The position numbers and the translations under genes are program-made. Below, piece after piece: positions 48,645 through 56,426 of a stretch of 56,426 bases of DNA. Source of the stretch: an uncultured Synergistales bacterium (GTDB taxonomy: Bacteria; Synergistota; Synergistia; Synergistales; Aminobacteriaceae); assembly GCA_905233565.1 (NCBI GenBank), contig CAJOCL010000006.1:1-56426 (forward strand). Reading direction: 5' to 3'. The notes beneath the pieces are model-generated. The model was not told the origin of the DNA and searched no databases. It saw only the letters and a list, made by a program, of their open reading frames with translations. Position 1 is the stretch's first letter. Each line of letters begins with the position of its first letter.

Positions 48645-50438
48645 ATGGAGAATATTTACGACGACAAAGTCAAGAATAAAATGCTTAGCAGGTTATTCAG
48701 GAAAGCTGAAGCCGCAGGGGCAGTTTCAGACACTTCAGAGTCAATCGGGCCTATGATTGATTTAGTTTTTATCAGTCAGTTTATCGGGCTGGACGGCGTA
48801 ACAGTTATGGGCTATGCTGCCCCATTGATAATGTTAGCAAACCTTATAGGAAACAGCATAGCTAACGGAGCGCGAATTAAGGCCGCACCGTTTCTCGGAT
48901 CCGGAAATCTTGTTGAAACCAATCGGATTTTTTCAAACGCTGCTATTTTGGGAGGGGGTTCATCGTTTTTAGCGGCTCTTTTGATTGCGCTATTCTCCGG
49001 AGGTGTCTGCTTTTTGCTGGGAGTAAGGGACTCTAATATTTTTGTAATCACCCGCCAATATATTTTCGGATATATTATCGGGCTGCCGTTTTTAACGCTG
49101 ACGAAGATTCTTAAGCCTTATCTGCAGCTTGAAGGACAGTACAGGCGGTGTGTTGCAAGTTCTTTCATGATGACAGTTATTGACATTGCGGCCGATGCCT
49201 TTGTAATTTTTGTTTTACGCGGCGGAATGTTTGAGATTGCGCTGGCTACTTCGTTGAGCTATGTAGTTGCTTTCTTGATTGATGCTTCATTTTTCTTTAA
49301 TAAAAAAAATGAGTCGCAGTTCCGTGTTTCAATTAAGGAATTTGACTATAAAAGTTGTCTTGATATGCTAAGGTTGGGATCATCTTCCTTAAATTACTGG
49401 GGGAGCCGCAGCTTGGGCGGTATGATAATAAATAATCTGCTTACGTCTTTTAAGATGCCCTATTTTGTTGCGACCTATGGAGTATTTGAACATATAAAAG
49501 TTTATGTCCGTTCGGCGTGGTCTTCTCCGGCGTCAAATCTTCTTGCATTTTCCGGAATTTTTATCGGTGAAGAGGACAAAACTATGCTCAAAGGTGTACA
49601 GAAAATTGCATTAGTTCACGCGTTAATTTGTTCAAGTGCCGCAGCGGTTTTAATTTTTGTCTTTGCTGAGCCGCTTGCAAGAATTTTCATGAAGTCAAGC
49701 GATCCTGCCGCAACGATAATGGCTGTTGAGTGTATCCGTGTTTCGTGTTTTTCCCTTCCATTTCATACGATTGTATATAACTTTAGCATGTATCTCATGG
49801 CAGTTAAGCGTATCAGGTTTAGTAATTTCTATGGTTTTCTGATTGAATGCGGAGCTCTTGTGCCGGTTACATTTTTGCTTTTACATGTTATGGGCTATCA
49901 TGGTGCTTGGGCTGCGAAAGTTGTGAACGTGTTAGTTCTGAGTTTTATAGCGATAATTTATATCTACATGAACAAAGAGGCGGAAGACTTCAGCGACAAA
50001 ATGCTGCTGCTTCCAAAAAGTTTTGGTATTCCGCCTGAAAATGAAATTTCAGTTATAACTCGCTCAGAAGAAGAAATGGAAGATCTTTCACGCGTAGCAA
50101 TAGAATTTGCAATGAACCATGAAACCGATGAAGATCGCGCCCTGACTTTTGGATTAATTATCGAAGAGCTGGGGATATTCTTAGCCGGGCATGGCTTTAA
50201 GGACGGTAAGCCCCACTCCATCAACGTCCGGCTTGTGGAAAAGAACGGAGACTTAATAATTCGTATGCTCGATGACTGCAAGCCGTTAAATCTCACGGAG
50301 TATTACAAATTCCTCAACACTCCCAAAGAAAAAGAAGAAAAAGAAGAAGAGGCCGATGTTGTGATTATTATGGACATGGCCAAGCAAGTTATTTATACGC
50401 CGACTTTTGGAGCGAATAATTTAATAATAAAAATTTAG
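48645..50438 (+). CDS. MATE transporter fused to a C-terminal HATPase-like domain
   Basis: 597-residue protein. Residues about 15-450 form a MATE-family transporter with 12 helices (Met-Ile-Asp-Leu-Val-Phe-Ile-Ser-Gln-Phe and Gly-Tyr-Ala-Ala-Pro-Leu are typical of the N-terminal half). Residues about 465-597 form a cytoplasmic GHKL/RsbW-like ATPase domain: Leu-Ile-Ile-Glu-Glu-Leu-Gly (N-box-like), Asp-Gly-Lys-Pro-His, and Arg-Met-Leu-Asp-Asp-Cys-Lys-Pro-Leu (G1-like Asp-x-Gly replaced by Asp-Asp-Cys). A Glu/Lys-rich linker is between this and the last strand. The conserved Asn of the N-box is not obvious. Such fusions are known in anaerobes but their role is not established. Start ATG 48645 follows AAAGCGAGG. 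Confidence 0.85.
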   Translation: MENIYDDKVKNKMLSRLFRKAEAAGAVSDTSESIGPMIDLVFISQFIGLDGVTVMGYAAPLIMLANLIGNSIANGARIKAAPFLGSGNLVETNRIFSNAAILGGGSSFLAALLIALFSGGVCFLLGVRDSNIFVITRQYIFGYIIGLPFLTLTKILKPYLQLEGQYRRCVASSFMMTVIDIAADAFVIFVLRGGMFEIALATSLSYVVAFLIDASFFFNKKNESQFRVSIKEFDYKSCLDMLRLGSSSLNYWGSRSLGGMIINNLLTSFKMPYFVATYGVFEHIKVYVRSAWSSPASNLLAFSGIFIGEEDKTMLKGVQKIALVHALICSSAAAVLIFVFAEPLARIFMKSSDPAATIMAVECIRVSCFSLPFHTIVYNFSMYLMAVKRIRFSNFYGFLIECGALVPVTFLLLHVMGYHGAWAAKVVNVLVLSFIAIIYIYMNKEAEDFSDKMLLLPKSFGIPPENEISVITRSEEEMEDLSRVAIEFAMNHETDEDRALTFGLIIEELGIFLAGHGFKDGKPHSINVRLVEKNGDLIIRMLDDCKPLNLTEYYKFLNTPKEKEEKEEEADVVIIMDMAKQVIYTPTFGANNLIIKI

Positions 50439-50873
50439 TCAGATTCGAATGCAGAGGAAGTTCAAGTCCTTAGCGCACAGCAATGATCTATGTGATGAAT
50501 AAGCAGACTGACAAAGAACTTCCTCTTGATTATTACTTACAAAAAATGTCTGTACGTCACCAGCGCAAAAATAAATAATTCAATCCCAAAGTGCGCGAAT
50601 ACCGCGACTCGGCAGCCAAACTACAAATAATGCGTATACCGATGTTTTTAACTTTATCATATCCCTGATGAATTTTCAGCCATTCCATAGGGTCGAATGA
50701 TAAAAGTTTTTGAAGCTGACGGGCTTGTCGTTGGTCGCCAGTATATTGCAGTTCACCGAGCGGGACTCTATCTCATTCCTTGACAGATTATTTTTCAGCA
50801 CTACTTTTTCAAAGCATATGAAGCAAAAGTGTATAATATTAAAACTCATAAAAAATAAAGAGGAGAGAATAAA
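50439..50873. other. Non-coding or decayed gap
   Basis: No intact gene. An 11-bp perfect inverted repeat, AGAGGAAGTTC (50456-50466) and GAACTTCCTCT (50519-50529), lies just after the MATE gene; it could be a long-loop hairpin or trace of a mobile element. On the minus strand 50557-50773 is open and ends at TGA, with protein-like composition (Leu-Gln-Tyr-Thr-Gly-Asp-Gln-Arg, Asp-Pro-Met-Glu-Trp-Leu-Lys) but no good start; probably a gene remnant I cannot name. Confidence 0.4.
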
Positions 50874-51323
50874 ATGATAATTGGAACTTTCAATAATCCT
50901 GAGTACTATATCGGTTTCGGTGAAAGGGTCGTGCGTGCCATTCAGTACATGCTAGACCATGATCCAAAAACGTTTCCGCTTGGGAAAAATTCAATTGACG
51001 GCGATAATATTTACTTTACGGTGAGCGAGAACGAGACAGTCAAAGCTGACGAAAAATTATTCGAGGCACACAAGAAATATATCGACATTCAAATGACATT
51101 GAGCGGTGAAGAATGGTACGGCTACAACCATGTCGACAAACTCAGGGAAGAAATACCATATAACCCGGAAAGAGACGCTGCGTTTTATTCTGGAGAAGGT
51201 GAATATTTCAAGATACCTGAAGGGCAATTTGCGCTGTTTATGCCGGAAGATGCTCATAATCCTTGCGTATATTTCAATCAGCAGGGGCGTATAAGAAAAA
51301 TTGTTATCAAGGTAAAAATATAA
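50874..51323 (+). CDS. YhcH/YjgK/YiaL (DUF386) family protein
   Basis: 149-residue cupin-fold protein of the YhcH family, which is linked to sialic acid and other sugar metabolism and to the beta subunit of evolved beta-galactosidase. The hallmarks are present: Glu-Ala-His-Lys-Lys-Tyr-Ile-Asp-Ile-Gln-Met, Gly-Glu-Glu-Trp-Tyr-Gly-Tyr and, near the end, Phe-Ala-Leu-Phe-Met-Pro-Glu-Asp-Ala-His-Asn-Pro-Cys with the metal-binding His. The ATG at 50874 has GAGGAGAG upstream. Monocistronic; no sugar genes are near, so its role here is open. Confidence 0.9.
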   Translation: MIIGTFNNPEYYIGFGERVVRAIQYMLDHDPKTFPLGKNSIDGDNIYFTVSENETVKADEKLFEAHKKYIDIQMTLSGEEWYGYNHVDKLREEIPYNPERDAAFYSGEGEYFKIPEGQFALFMPEDAHNPCVYFNQQGRIRKIVIKVKI

Positions 51324-51391
51324 GACTGTGCAAAACGCACGGACGCTATGAACTTTGATACGCATGCCCCCTTTTTGTGCGCCTCATGTCT

Positions 51392-52219
51392 TCAAAATAA
51401 TTTCAAAGCGTTACGGCTTGTAACGGCTTCAAGTTCCTCAGCATTTAATCCTGAAGCCGTAAAAATTTTTTCATAACGCTGTGGGGTCAAGATCGGGAAG
51501 TCCGAACCGAATAAGAATTTTTCAATCAGTCCGGCTCCCTTTATTGCGTTTAAGATTTCCGGTTTATAAAGCCATGTGAGAGCAGCCAAGTCGTAATAAG
51601 CGTTTTTCAGGATTTCTTTCATTTCAGGCATTAGCTCATAAAGCCATAAACCGCCGCCGAGATGAGCAAATATAACATTCAGTTCGGGGTGATTAGAGCA
51701 AAAAATCGCCGATTCTCTTGGCCCGATGTTGCCCTTCCCGATGTAATCATGGCCGACAGGTTCAGCTGTGTGTAAAAGCAAAATTAATTTACACTCCTTC
51801 AAAACTCCTGCTAAGTTCTGTGTTTCCTGTTTATCCGTAATATCAAAGCCCTGTCCTTCCGGGAATAATTCGCCAACACCGATTAAGCCTTTTTCTGAAC
51901 AGCGTAAAATTTCAGCTTCAGAACCGCGAGCCAACGGCGGAACGACACAAAGACCGCTGAGCCGTTCAGGGTAATTCCTGACAGCCTCAATAACATAATC
52001 ATTGCAAAGCCGGCACAATCCTAAATCCTGAAACGCAAAGCCGAAAATTACAGAGCGTTCAACGCTGTTATCTTTCATAGCCGATAGCAGGTCATCAACC
52101 GTTGCCCACTTATGAACTTTATTATGTGTCAGGGCATTGAAATACGGTTCAGACTTTGAGATTTCTTCAGCATTTTTAATTATCTCAGGCGGGTAGACGT
52201 GAACGTGAAAGTCGATCAT
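51392..52219 (-). CDS. Amidohydrolase family protein (amidohydrolase-2 type)
   Basis: 275-residue TIM-barrel metal-dependent hydrolase of the ACMSD-like amidohydrolase-2 group. The N-terminal metal motif is Met-Ile-Asp-Phe-His-Val-His-Val. His-Thr-Ala-Glu-Pro (about 173), Ala-His-Leu-Gly-Gly-Gly (about 208), and Gly-Ser-Asp-Phe-Pro (about 240) follow. I place the start at ATG 52219, which overlaps the stop of the YitT-like gene (ATGA); a longer in-frame start at 52306 would sit inside that gene and push the metal motif inwards. Possible decarboxylase or hydrolase; substrate unknown. Confidence 0.86.
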   Translation of the reverse strand: MIDFHVHVYPPEIIKNAEEISKSEPYFNALTHNKVHKWATVDDLLSAMKDNSVERSVIFGFAFQDLGLCRLCNDYVIEAVRNYPERLSGLCVVPPLARGSEAEILRCSEKGLIGVGELFPEGQGFDITDKQETQNLAGVLKECKLILLLHTAEPVGHDYIGKGNIGPRESAIFCSNHPELNVIFAHLGGGLWLYELMPEMKEILKNAYYDLAALTWLYKPEILNAIKGAGLIEKFLFGSDFPILTPQRYEKIFTASGLNAEELEAVTSRNALKLF

Positions 52220-52896
52220 TTCAGAACATGCCTGAGGCTTGATTTCACTATTCTGTCTGAATACGGCATGAAGAAATCCGCGACAAATCCGACTAAGAAT
52301 GCGCAAATTATTGTGCCTATTCCTAACTTACCGCCCAGAAGAAAGCCGATTAAAACAAATAAGCCGTCTGTTATAACTCTTGTTAAACCGAAACGAAATC
52401 CGCCCTTTTCACTTATTACAACTGCTACTAAATCGTTCGGTCCCGTACCGCCTTCGGAACGAATTACAATAGTCATTCCGAACGCAAGAATTATGCAGCC
52501 GAGAATTAAAACCGGAATTTTTATAGATAATCCCGCACTACCTATTGCAAAATCTTTCAGCACCCACATAAATAAATCAATAATAGGCCCTCCGCATACC
52601 ATGCAAATTATTGTGCCTGCCTTGATATAACTCCGATCAACAAACAGCAAAATTAAAATAATCAGGAAGGAAATGCACATGTGAACGGTTCCGTGTGTAA
52701 TATTAAGTCCGATCATTCCCGTTAAAAAATGAAGTCCCTGAACAAATACATTAAACGGGTCTGCCCCGAGATTAGCGAGCAAAAATAGCGTTACTCCTAA
52801 ATGTGCTATTGTTAGACCGCAGAAAAGAATTACAAGACGGCAGATTGTTTCCTGTAAATTCTTCGTTACTGAGCCATAACTACGGGATACAGGCAT
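52216..52896 (-). CDS. YitT/YczE-family membrane protein
   Basis: 226-residue inner-membrane protein with five or six helices. Leu-Gly-Ala-Asp-Pro-Phe-Asn-Val-Phe near residue 43 and Gly-Gly-Thr-Gly-Pro-Asn-Asp near 148 are typical of the YczE/YyaS/YitT family. The end overlaps the start of the amidohydrolase gene by 4 bases. It is 125 bases from the upstream MatC-like gene, with a terminator between them. The family's function is not known; some members are thought to move small molecules. Confidence 0.83.
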   Translation of the reverse strand: MPVSRSYGSVTKNLQETICRLVILFCGLTIAHLGVTLFLLANLGADPFNVFVQGLHFLTGMIGLNITHGTVHMCISFLIILILLFVDRSYIKAGTIICMVCGGPIIDLFMWVLKDFAIGSAGLSIKIPVLILGCIILAFGMTIVIRSEGGTGPNDLVAVVISEKGGFRFGLTRVITDGLFVLIGFLLGGKLGIGTIICAFLVGFVADFFMPYSDRIVKSSLRHVLK

Positions 52897-52967
52897 TATT
52901 TTAACCTTCTTTCGTTCATAAACTTTTACGTATTTTTATATATTTTACGCTTTGATGATAAATAACA

Positions 52968-52990
52968 CAAAAAAAGGGCATTAAAGCCCT
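52968..52990 (-). terminator. Intrinsic terminator after the MatC-like carrier gene
   Basis: Read on the minus strand, AGGGC-TTTAAT-GCCCT is followed by TTTTTT. It is about 30 bases after the carrier stop at 53022 and separates it from the YitT-like gene. Confidence 0.82.
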
Positions 52991-53021
52991 CTTGTTTGTA
53001 TTGTCTTTTAGAGTGAGTTAA

Positions 53022-54347
53022 TTAAAACACAGTCGTTACAAGATAGTTGAAGCATGCACAAAGTATAACGCTTGTTGGAACAGCCAAGAACATTAACCTG
53101 TTAAATAAGCTGACACGTTCATCTTCTTTGCCGCATGATGACATTATCAGACTTCCGCCGGATGAGAACGGACTTATTGCGCTGCTCTGCGAACCTAATA
53201 CCGTAGCCGCAAATAATGCCTCCGCGTTTAATCCTGTTGACGCTGCAAGCGCAGGTATTAACGGGAATAAAGCCGGCGTAACTACTCCTGTTGTTGAACT
53301 GAAGAAGCTCATGAACGCACCTACAATGCTGAACGCTATCGGCACTAACGGTGCTGCAACATTTGAACCGATCCATGATGAAAGCTCGTTAATCGTTCCT
53401 GCTTTTACCGCAACCGCTATTAACATTCCTGCTCCCGCTATCATTATTATTGTATTCCAAGGGATTCTTGCAATCGCTTCTTTCTGCGGTGCCAGTTTCA
53501 TCAGTAATGCTATGACAGCAAAAATAATCCCTACAAGTCCGACATCAATTTTACTGTTCAGCATAACTATTGTCTTGTTAGATGGCATTATGCTCTTCAA
53601 AATCGGGAAAGCAAGCAGAACAACCATCATTAAAATCATCAGCGTAAATGTCTGACGCTGCTTTTTGTCAAACGGCTCCGGCTTCTTGAAAGTTACTCCC
53701 TTGCCTATATGCCAGTTTGAAGGCAGGCAAAATCTGAATACGGCAATCAATATCAGCGAAAAAATTACAGCGTAAACAAAAATCTTCATCTCCATGCTGA
53801 ATGATTCAACAGGCTGCAAATCCTTGTGAGCTTCATAGGCACTGTCTGCAAGCCCCCTGAATATGACACCTAAATTTGATGTAGGGAAATTACCGCCTGC
53901 AAGTGCCCCCGCGTTTATTGCAACACCGCCCGTCAGTTTATCCATGTGGGCTTCCTCGCAGATTACCAGCGTAATGGGAGCCATGAACGCCATAACCGTA
54001 AAAAATGTTGCTCCCATTATTGACAGGATTACAGCTACTGCAAATAATGCAAACGGAAGCATTCCGGGAAATTTACGGCAGGCATAAAGCAATAATGATG
54101 ATAGTTTTTCAAGTGTCCCGTTAATGGCCGCAAAATTATAGAACAGCGACACCGACAAAATTACAAACATCGTATTCACCGGCCAAAATCCTATTACTTG
54201 GGACGGTTTCAGCCCCATAACGAAGCAGCCGATAACATACGCAAATATCATACAGAAAAGACCGGTATTAATTCCAGTTTTGTATCCGAGAATGATTGCA
54301 ACAGCAATGCAGATTACGATCGCAAGGCTTAACGTTCCTCCTGTCAT
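53022..54347 (-). CDS. MatC-like dicarboxylate carrier
   Basis: 441-residue membrane carrier with about 12 helices. It resembles the SLC13/MatC (malonate or dicarboxylate) carrier group. The N-terminal half has Pro-Val-Asn-Thr-Met-Phe-Val-Ile-Leu-Ser-Val-Ser and Asn-Ala-Gly-Ala-Leu-Ala-Gly-Gly-Asn-Phe-Pro-Thr-Ser; the second half has Ser-Ser-Thr-Thr-Gly-Val-Val-Thr-Pro-Ala near 355 and Ser-Gln-Ser-Ser-Ala-Ile-Ser-Pro-Phe-Ser-Ser-Gly near 395. It follows the DUF6282-like gene by 3 bases and is divergent from LysR, so it is probably the carrier of the enzyme's substrate. Substrate is inferred. Confidence 0.8.
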   Translation of the reverse strand: MTGGTLSLAIVICIAVAIILGYKTGINTGLFCMIFAYVIGCFVMGLKPSQVIGFWPVNTMFVILSVSLFYNFAAINGTLEKLSSLLLYACRKFPGMLPFALFAVAVILSIMGATFFTVMAFMAPITLVICEEAHMDKLTGGVAINAGALAGGNFPTSNLGVIFRGLADSAYEAHKDLQPVESFSMEMKIFVYAVIFSLILIAVFRFCLPSNWHIGKGVTFKKPEPFDKKQRQTFTLMILMMVVLLAFPILKSIMPSNKTIVMLNSKIDVGLVGIIFAVIALLMKLAPQKEAIARIPWNTIIMIAGAGMLIAVAVKAGTINELSSWIGSNVAAPLVPIAFSIVGAFMSFFSSTTGVVTPALFPLIPALAASTGLNAEALFAATVLGSQSSAISPFSSGGSLIMSSCGKEDERVSLFNRLMFLAVPTSVILCACFNYLVTTVF

Positions 54348-54350
54348 TGT

Positions 54351-55214
54351 TTACTCCTCCTTCAGACCAAGCAGGTTATACGGGATTGTATGTGTCATGT
54401 AGTAAATCTGCTCTTCAGGAATCCCGTTATCAGCAAGATATTGCATGTACTCTTCGAGCGCAATTTCCCAGTGGGGATTTTCAGTCTGTCCGCCGTCAGT
54501 GTCGACCATGACATTTTTATAGCCGACCTTCTTTATGATTTCGAGATTGTCGGGAAGATTGCTCTTGTATTTTCCTCCGCCCATATTCTGCGCGTAGCAG
54601 CGTTCAAGAATAACATCATAATCTTTTACGATCTTTATCTGATCCTCGTGAGACATACCGACTATCCACCATTCAGGGTGGGTCAAAACTATTTTTTTGA
54701 CTCCTGCATTCCTTGCCGCTTCGATTACAACGAAAGCCTCTTCAGGTGATGTGTGTGCAGTCCCCAGAACAGCGTCATAATCGTTAATCATTTTGAAAAT
54801 TTCGTTCAGCTCAGGAACTACTTTCCAACCTAAAACGACATCAACTCCGCCTGACGGATCCTTGCCCATTTTATGAAGATGATTTTTTGCTGACTGAGTA
54901 GGAAGCCAGACGACTTTTGCCCCGAGTTTTAACGCCGTCTCAACCGCTGAAGGATTTATCCCTCCGACAACTTTGTTGAGAGTTACCGAACCGAACATCG
55001 TGAAATTAGTCTCACCGTGAACTTTTTTAACATATTCATTTGTCAAAAAAGCCCGGTTTGCCGTAAATCCCTGATGGGATTTTATGACGATCGCACGCGC
55101 CCCGACACGCACTGCCGCTTCAGCAAGTTCAAAATCATTGTATGCTCTAAGACGTAAATCCGGATTTGTATGAACGTGCATATCACATACACCCTTCAAT
55201 GACACTTTTGCCAT
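54351..55214 (-). CDS. DUF6282-family metal-dependent hydrolase-like protein
   Basis: 287-residue TIM-barrel protein of the DUF6282 group, related to amidohydrolases and PHP/phosphotriesterase-like enzymes. The metal site is intact: Asp-Met-His-Val-His-Thr (12-17), Ile-Lys-Ser-His-Gln-Gly (44-49), Gly-Thr-Ala-His-Thr-Ser (about 149), Leu-Thr-His-Pro-Glu (about 177), and Asp-Thr-Asp-Gly-Gly (about 237). It is 3 bases from the MatC-like gene and 133 bases from the divergent LysR gene. The enzyme probably acts on an imported carboxylate; reaction not known. ATG 55214 has CAGGAGGG upstream. Confidence 0.83.
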   Translation of the reverse strand: MAKVSLKGVCDMHVHTNPDLRLRAYNDFELAEAAVRVGARAIVIKSHQGFTANRAFLTNEYVKKVHGETNFTMFGSVTLNKVVGGINPSAVETALKLGAKVVWLPTQSAKNHLHKMGKDPSGGVDVVLGWKVVPELNEIFKMINDYDAVLGTAHTSPEEAFVVIEAARNAGVKKIVLTHPEWWIVGMSHEDQIKIVKDYDVILERCYAQNMGGGKYKSNLPDNLEIIKKVGYKNVMVDTDGGQTENPHWEIALEEYMQYLADNGIPEEQIYYMTHTIPYNLLGLKEE

Positions 55215-55347
55215 TAATTTTACCCTCCTGTTTTGTTATGAAATTTAGAAATTGATTTTATTATAATCATTAATTGCAATCTGAGAAGTAGAAAATTTTA
55301 TATATAATATATCGGAAAAAACGATAGCTGAAAGAGATTCAAAAATT

Positions 55348-56274
55348 ATGGAAGTAAAAGAACTGAATTATATAATTGCAATCGCTGAGGAAAAGAGCAT
55401 TTCAAAAGCCGCTGAACGTTTATTCATGGCACAGTCAAGCCTGAGCCAGTTTCTGATTAATCTTGAATCTGAAATACACAGCAAACTTTTTGTCAGGACA
55501 TCAACGGGAGTAAGACCGACTGAAGCAGGGCGGTTAATGATTGAGTACGCTTATCGTGAAATGTCGGAATATCACAGGGTCAGGGATAAAATTCAAGACG
55601 TTAATAATCTTCAGGGCGGCCGCGTCATTATGGGGATAAGTACATTTCGCGGAACTTTCCTTCTGCCGCCCGTTCTTACCGCTTTTCATGAAAAATATCC
55701 AGACATTCATATAATAATAGTAGAAGAAAATTCAATGGCACTTGAACAGATGCTGAAAAACGGGACAATAGACTTAGCGTTAATTATTCTGCCGCCTAAA
55801 GAATTAAAGCATAAAATTGATGTCGTAATGCGTGACGAAATCTGCATAATCACCAGCCCTAATCACCCGGCCTTAAACTTTGCGAAAGAATCCCCCGAAC
55901 ACAGTATGTCAGCAATTCCAAAATATATTGATCTTAAAGACGCTGTACAGTTTGAATTTCTGCTAAGTGATTACGATACTATATTAGGCCGTGAAAGCAG
56001 AAAGATTTTCCGTGAACACAATTTAATCCCAAAAGTATATAACGAAAAATTATCCGCGTTCCTTGCGGCCTCAATGGGTGCTGCGGGACTGGGGCTTGCA
56101 TTTACGTATTACTGCGCTAAAAATTATTATTCACACGCTGAATTTTTATCGCTTGGAGAAGAAGGGACTTTAATAGACTTGGGGGTGTCCTTAGCTCCCG
56201 GACGTTATCACTCAAGGGCAGCAATTGCATTAAAAGATACGCTTATTGATGTCCTTAGTTTCAGCACACAGTAA
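55348..56274 (+). CDS. LysR-family transcriptional regulator
   Basis: 308-residue LysR-type regulator. The winged helix-turn-helix is at residues 1-60 (Ser-Ile-Ser-Lys-Ala-Ala-Glu-Arg-Leu-Phe-Met-Ala-Gln-Ser-Ser-Leu-Ser-Gln), and the effector-binding domain follows from about 90 (Val-Ile-Met-Gly-Ile-Ser...Leu-Leu-Pro-Pro-Val-Leu). It is divergent from the DUF6282-like/MatC-like pair, the usual position for a LysR regulator of those genes. Effector unknown. The intergenic region of 133 bases is AT-rich, and the T-N11-A box cannot be chosen with confidence. Confidence 0.92.
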   Translation: MEVKELNYIIAIAEEKSISKAAERLFMAQSSLSQFLINLESEIHSKLFVRTSTGVRPTEAGRLMIEYAYREMSEYHRVRDKIQDVNNLQGGRVIMGISTFRGTFLLPPVLTAFHEKYPDIHIIIVEENSMALEQMLKNGTIDLALIILPPKELKHKIDVVMRDEICIITSPNHPALNFAKESPEHSMSAIPKYIDLKDAVQFEFLLSDYDTILGRESRKIFREHNLIPKVYNEKLSAFLAASMGAAGLGLAFTYYCAKNYYSHAEFLSLGEEGTLIDLGVSLAPGRYHSRAAIALKDTLIDVLSFSTQ

Positions 56275-56285
56275 AATTTTTTATA

Positions 56286-56426
56286 TTACTCGTAATCAAT
56301 TCTTTCAACCTTAAAAATGACCGGGCGTGTTCCGTCGGAACAGCAACAAATCATTTCATTTTCTTTTGCCATCCACCCTTTCATGATTGAACCGCCTTGA
56401 AGCCCTGTGTAGATGTAACGGCTTAT
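56286..56426 (-). CDS. C-terminal part of a small TIGR04076-like protein (partial)
   Basis: The last 46 codons of a gene cut by the window edge. It has a Gly-Leu-Gln-Gly-Gly turn, a Cys-Cys-Cys-Ser-Asp-Gly-Thr-Arg-Pro-Val cluster and ends Val-Glu-Arg-Ile-Asp-Tyr-Glu. This resembles the C-terminal end of the TIGR04076 family (short Cys-containing proteins of unknown function), but only weakly. It is convergent with the LysR gene. Confidence 0.5.
   Translation of the reverse strand: MSRYIYTGLQGGSIMKGWMAKENEMICCCSDGTRPVIFKVERIDYE

Noticed and set aside
50456-50529. Terminal inverted repeats of an insertion sequence
   Set aside because: Only 52 bases separate the arms and no transposase is present; kept only as a possible scar.

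Overview
The window is bacterial chromosome of moderate GC content, most likely from a member of the Synergistota living as an anaerobic amino-acid fermenter. Three things point there. Two proteins end in a C-terminal Gly-Cys / membrane helix / basic tail that resembles the Synerg-CTERM sorting signal. A methylmalonyl-CoA decarboxylase alpha-type carboxyltransferase sits back to back with a sodium/proton antiporter operon of the Mrp/Mbh type. Exported Sel1-repeat proteins are abundant. The phylum is an inference from gene content, because no rRNA gene is present.

Layout. 1-8 kb: partial mmdA-like gene (minus), then an Mrp antiporter operon (plus) with two Sel1-repeat genes inside it. 8-14 kb: leucyl aminopeptidase, ribosomal protein L28, a large Sel1-repeat protein with a 108-bp tandem DNA repeat, and a TusA-like/YedE pair. 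13.8-19.9 kb: hisH-hisA-hisF-hisIE-hisK followed by cbiF, cbiG and mazG; mazG appears to start at ATT. 19.9-25.6 kb: phospholipase D-type synthase, two YbjN-like paralogues, an XRE-cupin regulator, a secreted hydrolase and a cold shock protein. 24.5-28.7 kb: a two-gene RND efflux operon with a palindromic operator candidate. 28.9-33.1 kb: small redox and hydrolase genes, including an exported flavodoxin-fold oxidoreductase, an aldo/keto reductase pseudogene with an internal deletion, and an EFR1-type flavodoxin/ferredoxin protein. 33.2-34.7 kb: a secreted S37-type peptidase gene broken by two in-frame stops.

The most notable locus is 34.7-39.6 kb (minus strand), a candidate RiPP (ribosomally made, post-translationally modified peptide) system. 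It has a MacB-like ABC permease, a GNAT-like protein, three intact Nif11-like precursors (nearly identical leaders, a Gly-Gly cleavage site, different short Cys-containing cores), a truncated fourth precursor, and a radical SAM/SPASM maturase. The precursors have a good candidate promoter of their own and are separated by copies of a hairpin-forming repeat.

39.7-56.4 kb: a 1415-residue FG-GAP-like exported protein, a decayed region with galE remains, an MmeI-like single-chain restriction-modification enzyme, an EamA transporter, a MATE transporter fused to an ATPase-like domain, a YhcH-family protein, and a catabolic-looking cluster (two metal-dependent hydrolase-type enzymes, a YitT-like membrane protein and a MatC-like carboxylate carrier) divergent from a LysR regulator. 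Both window edges cut genes.
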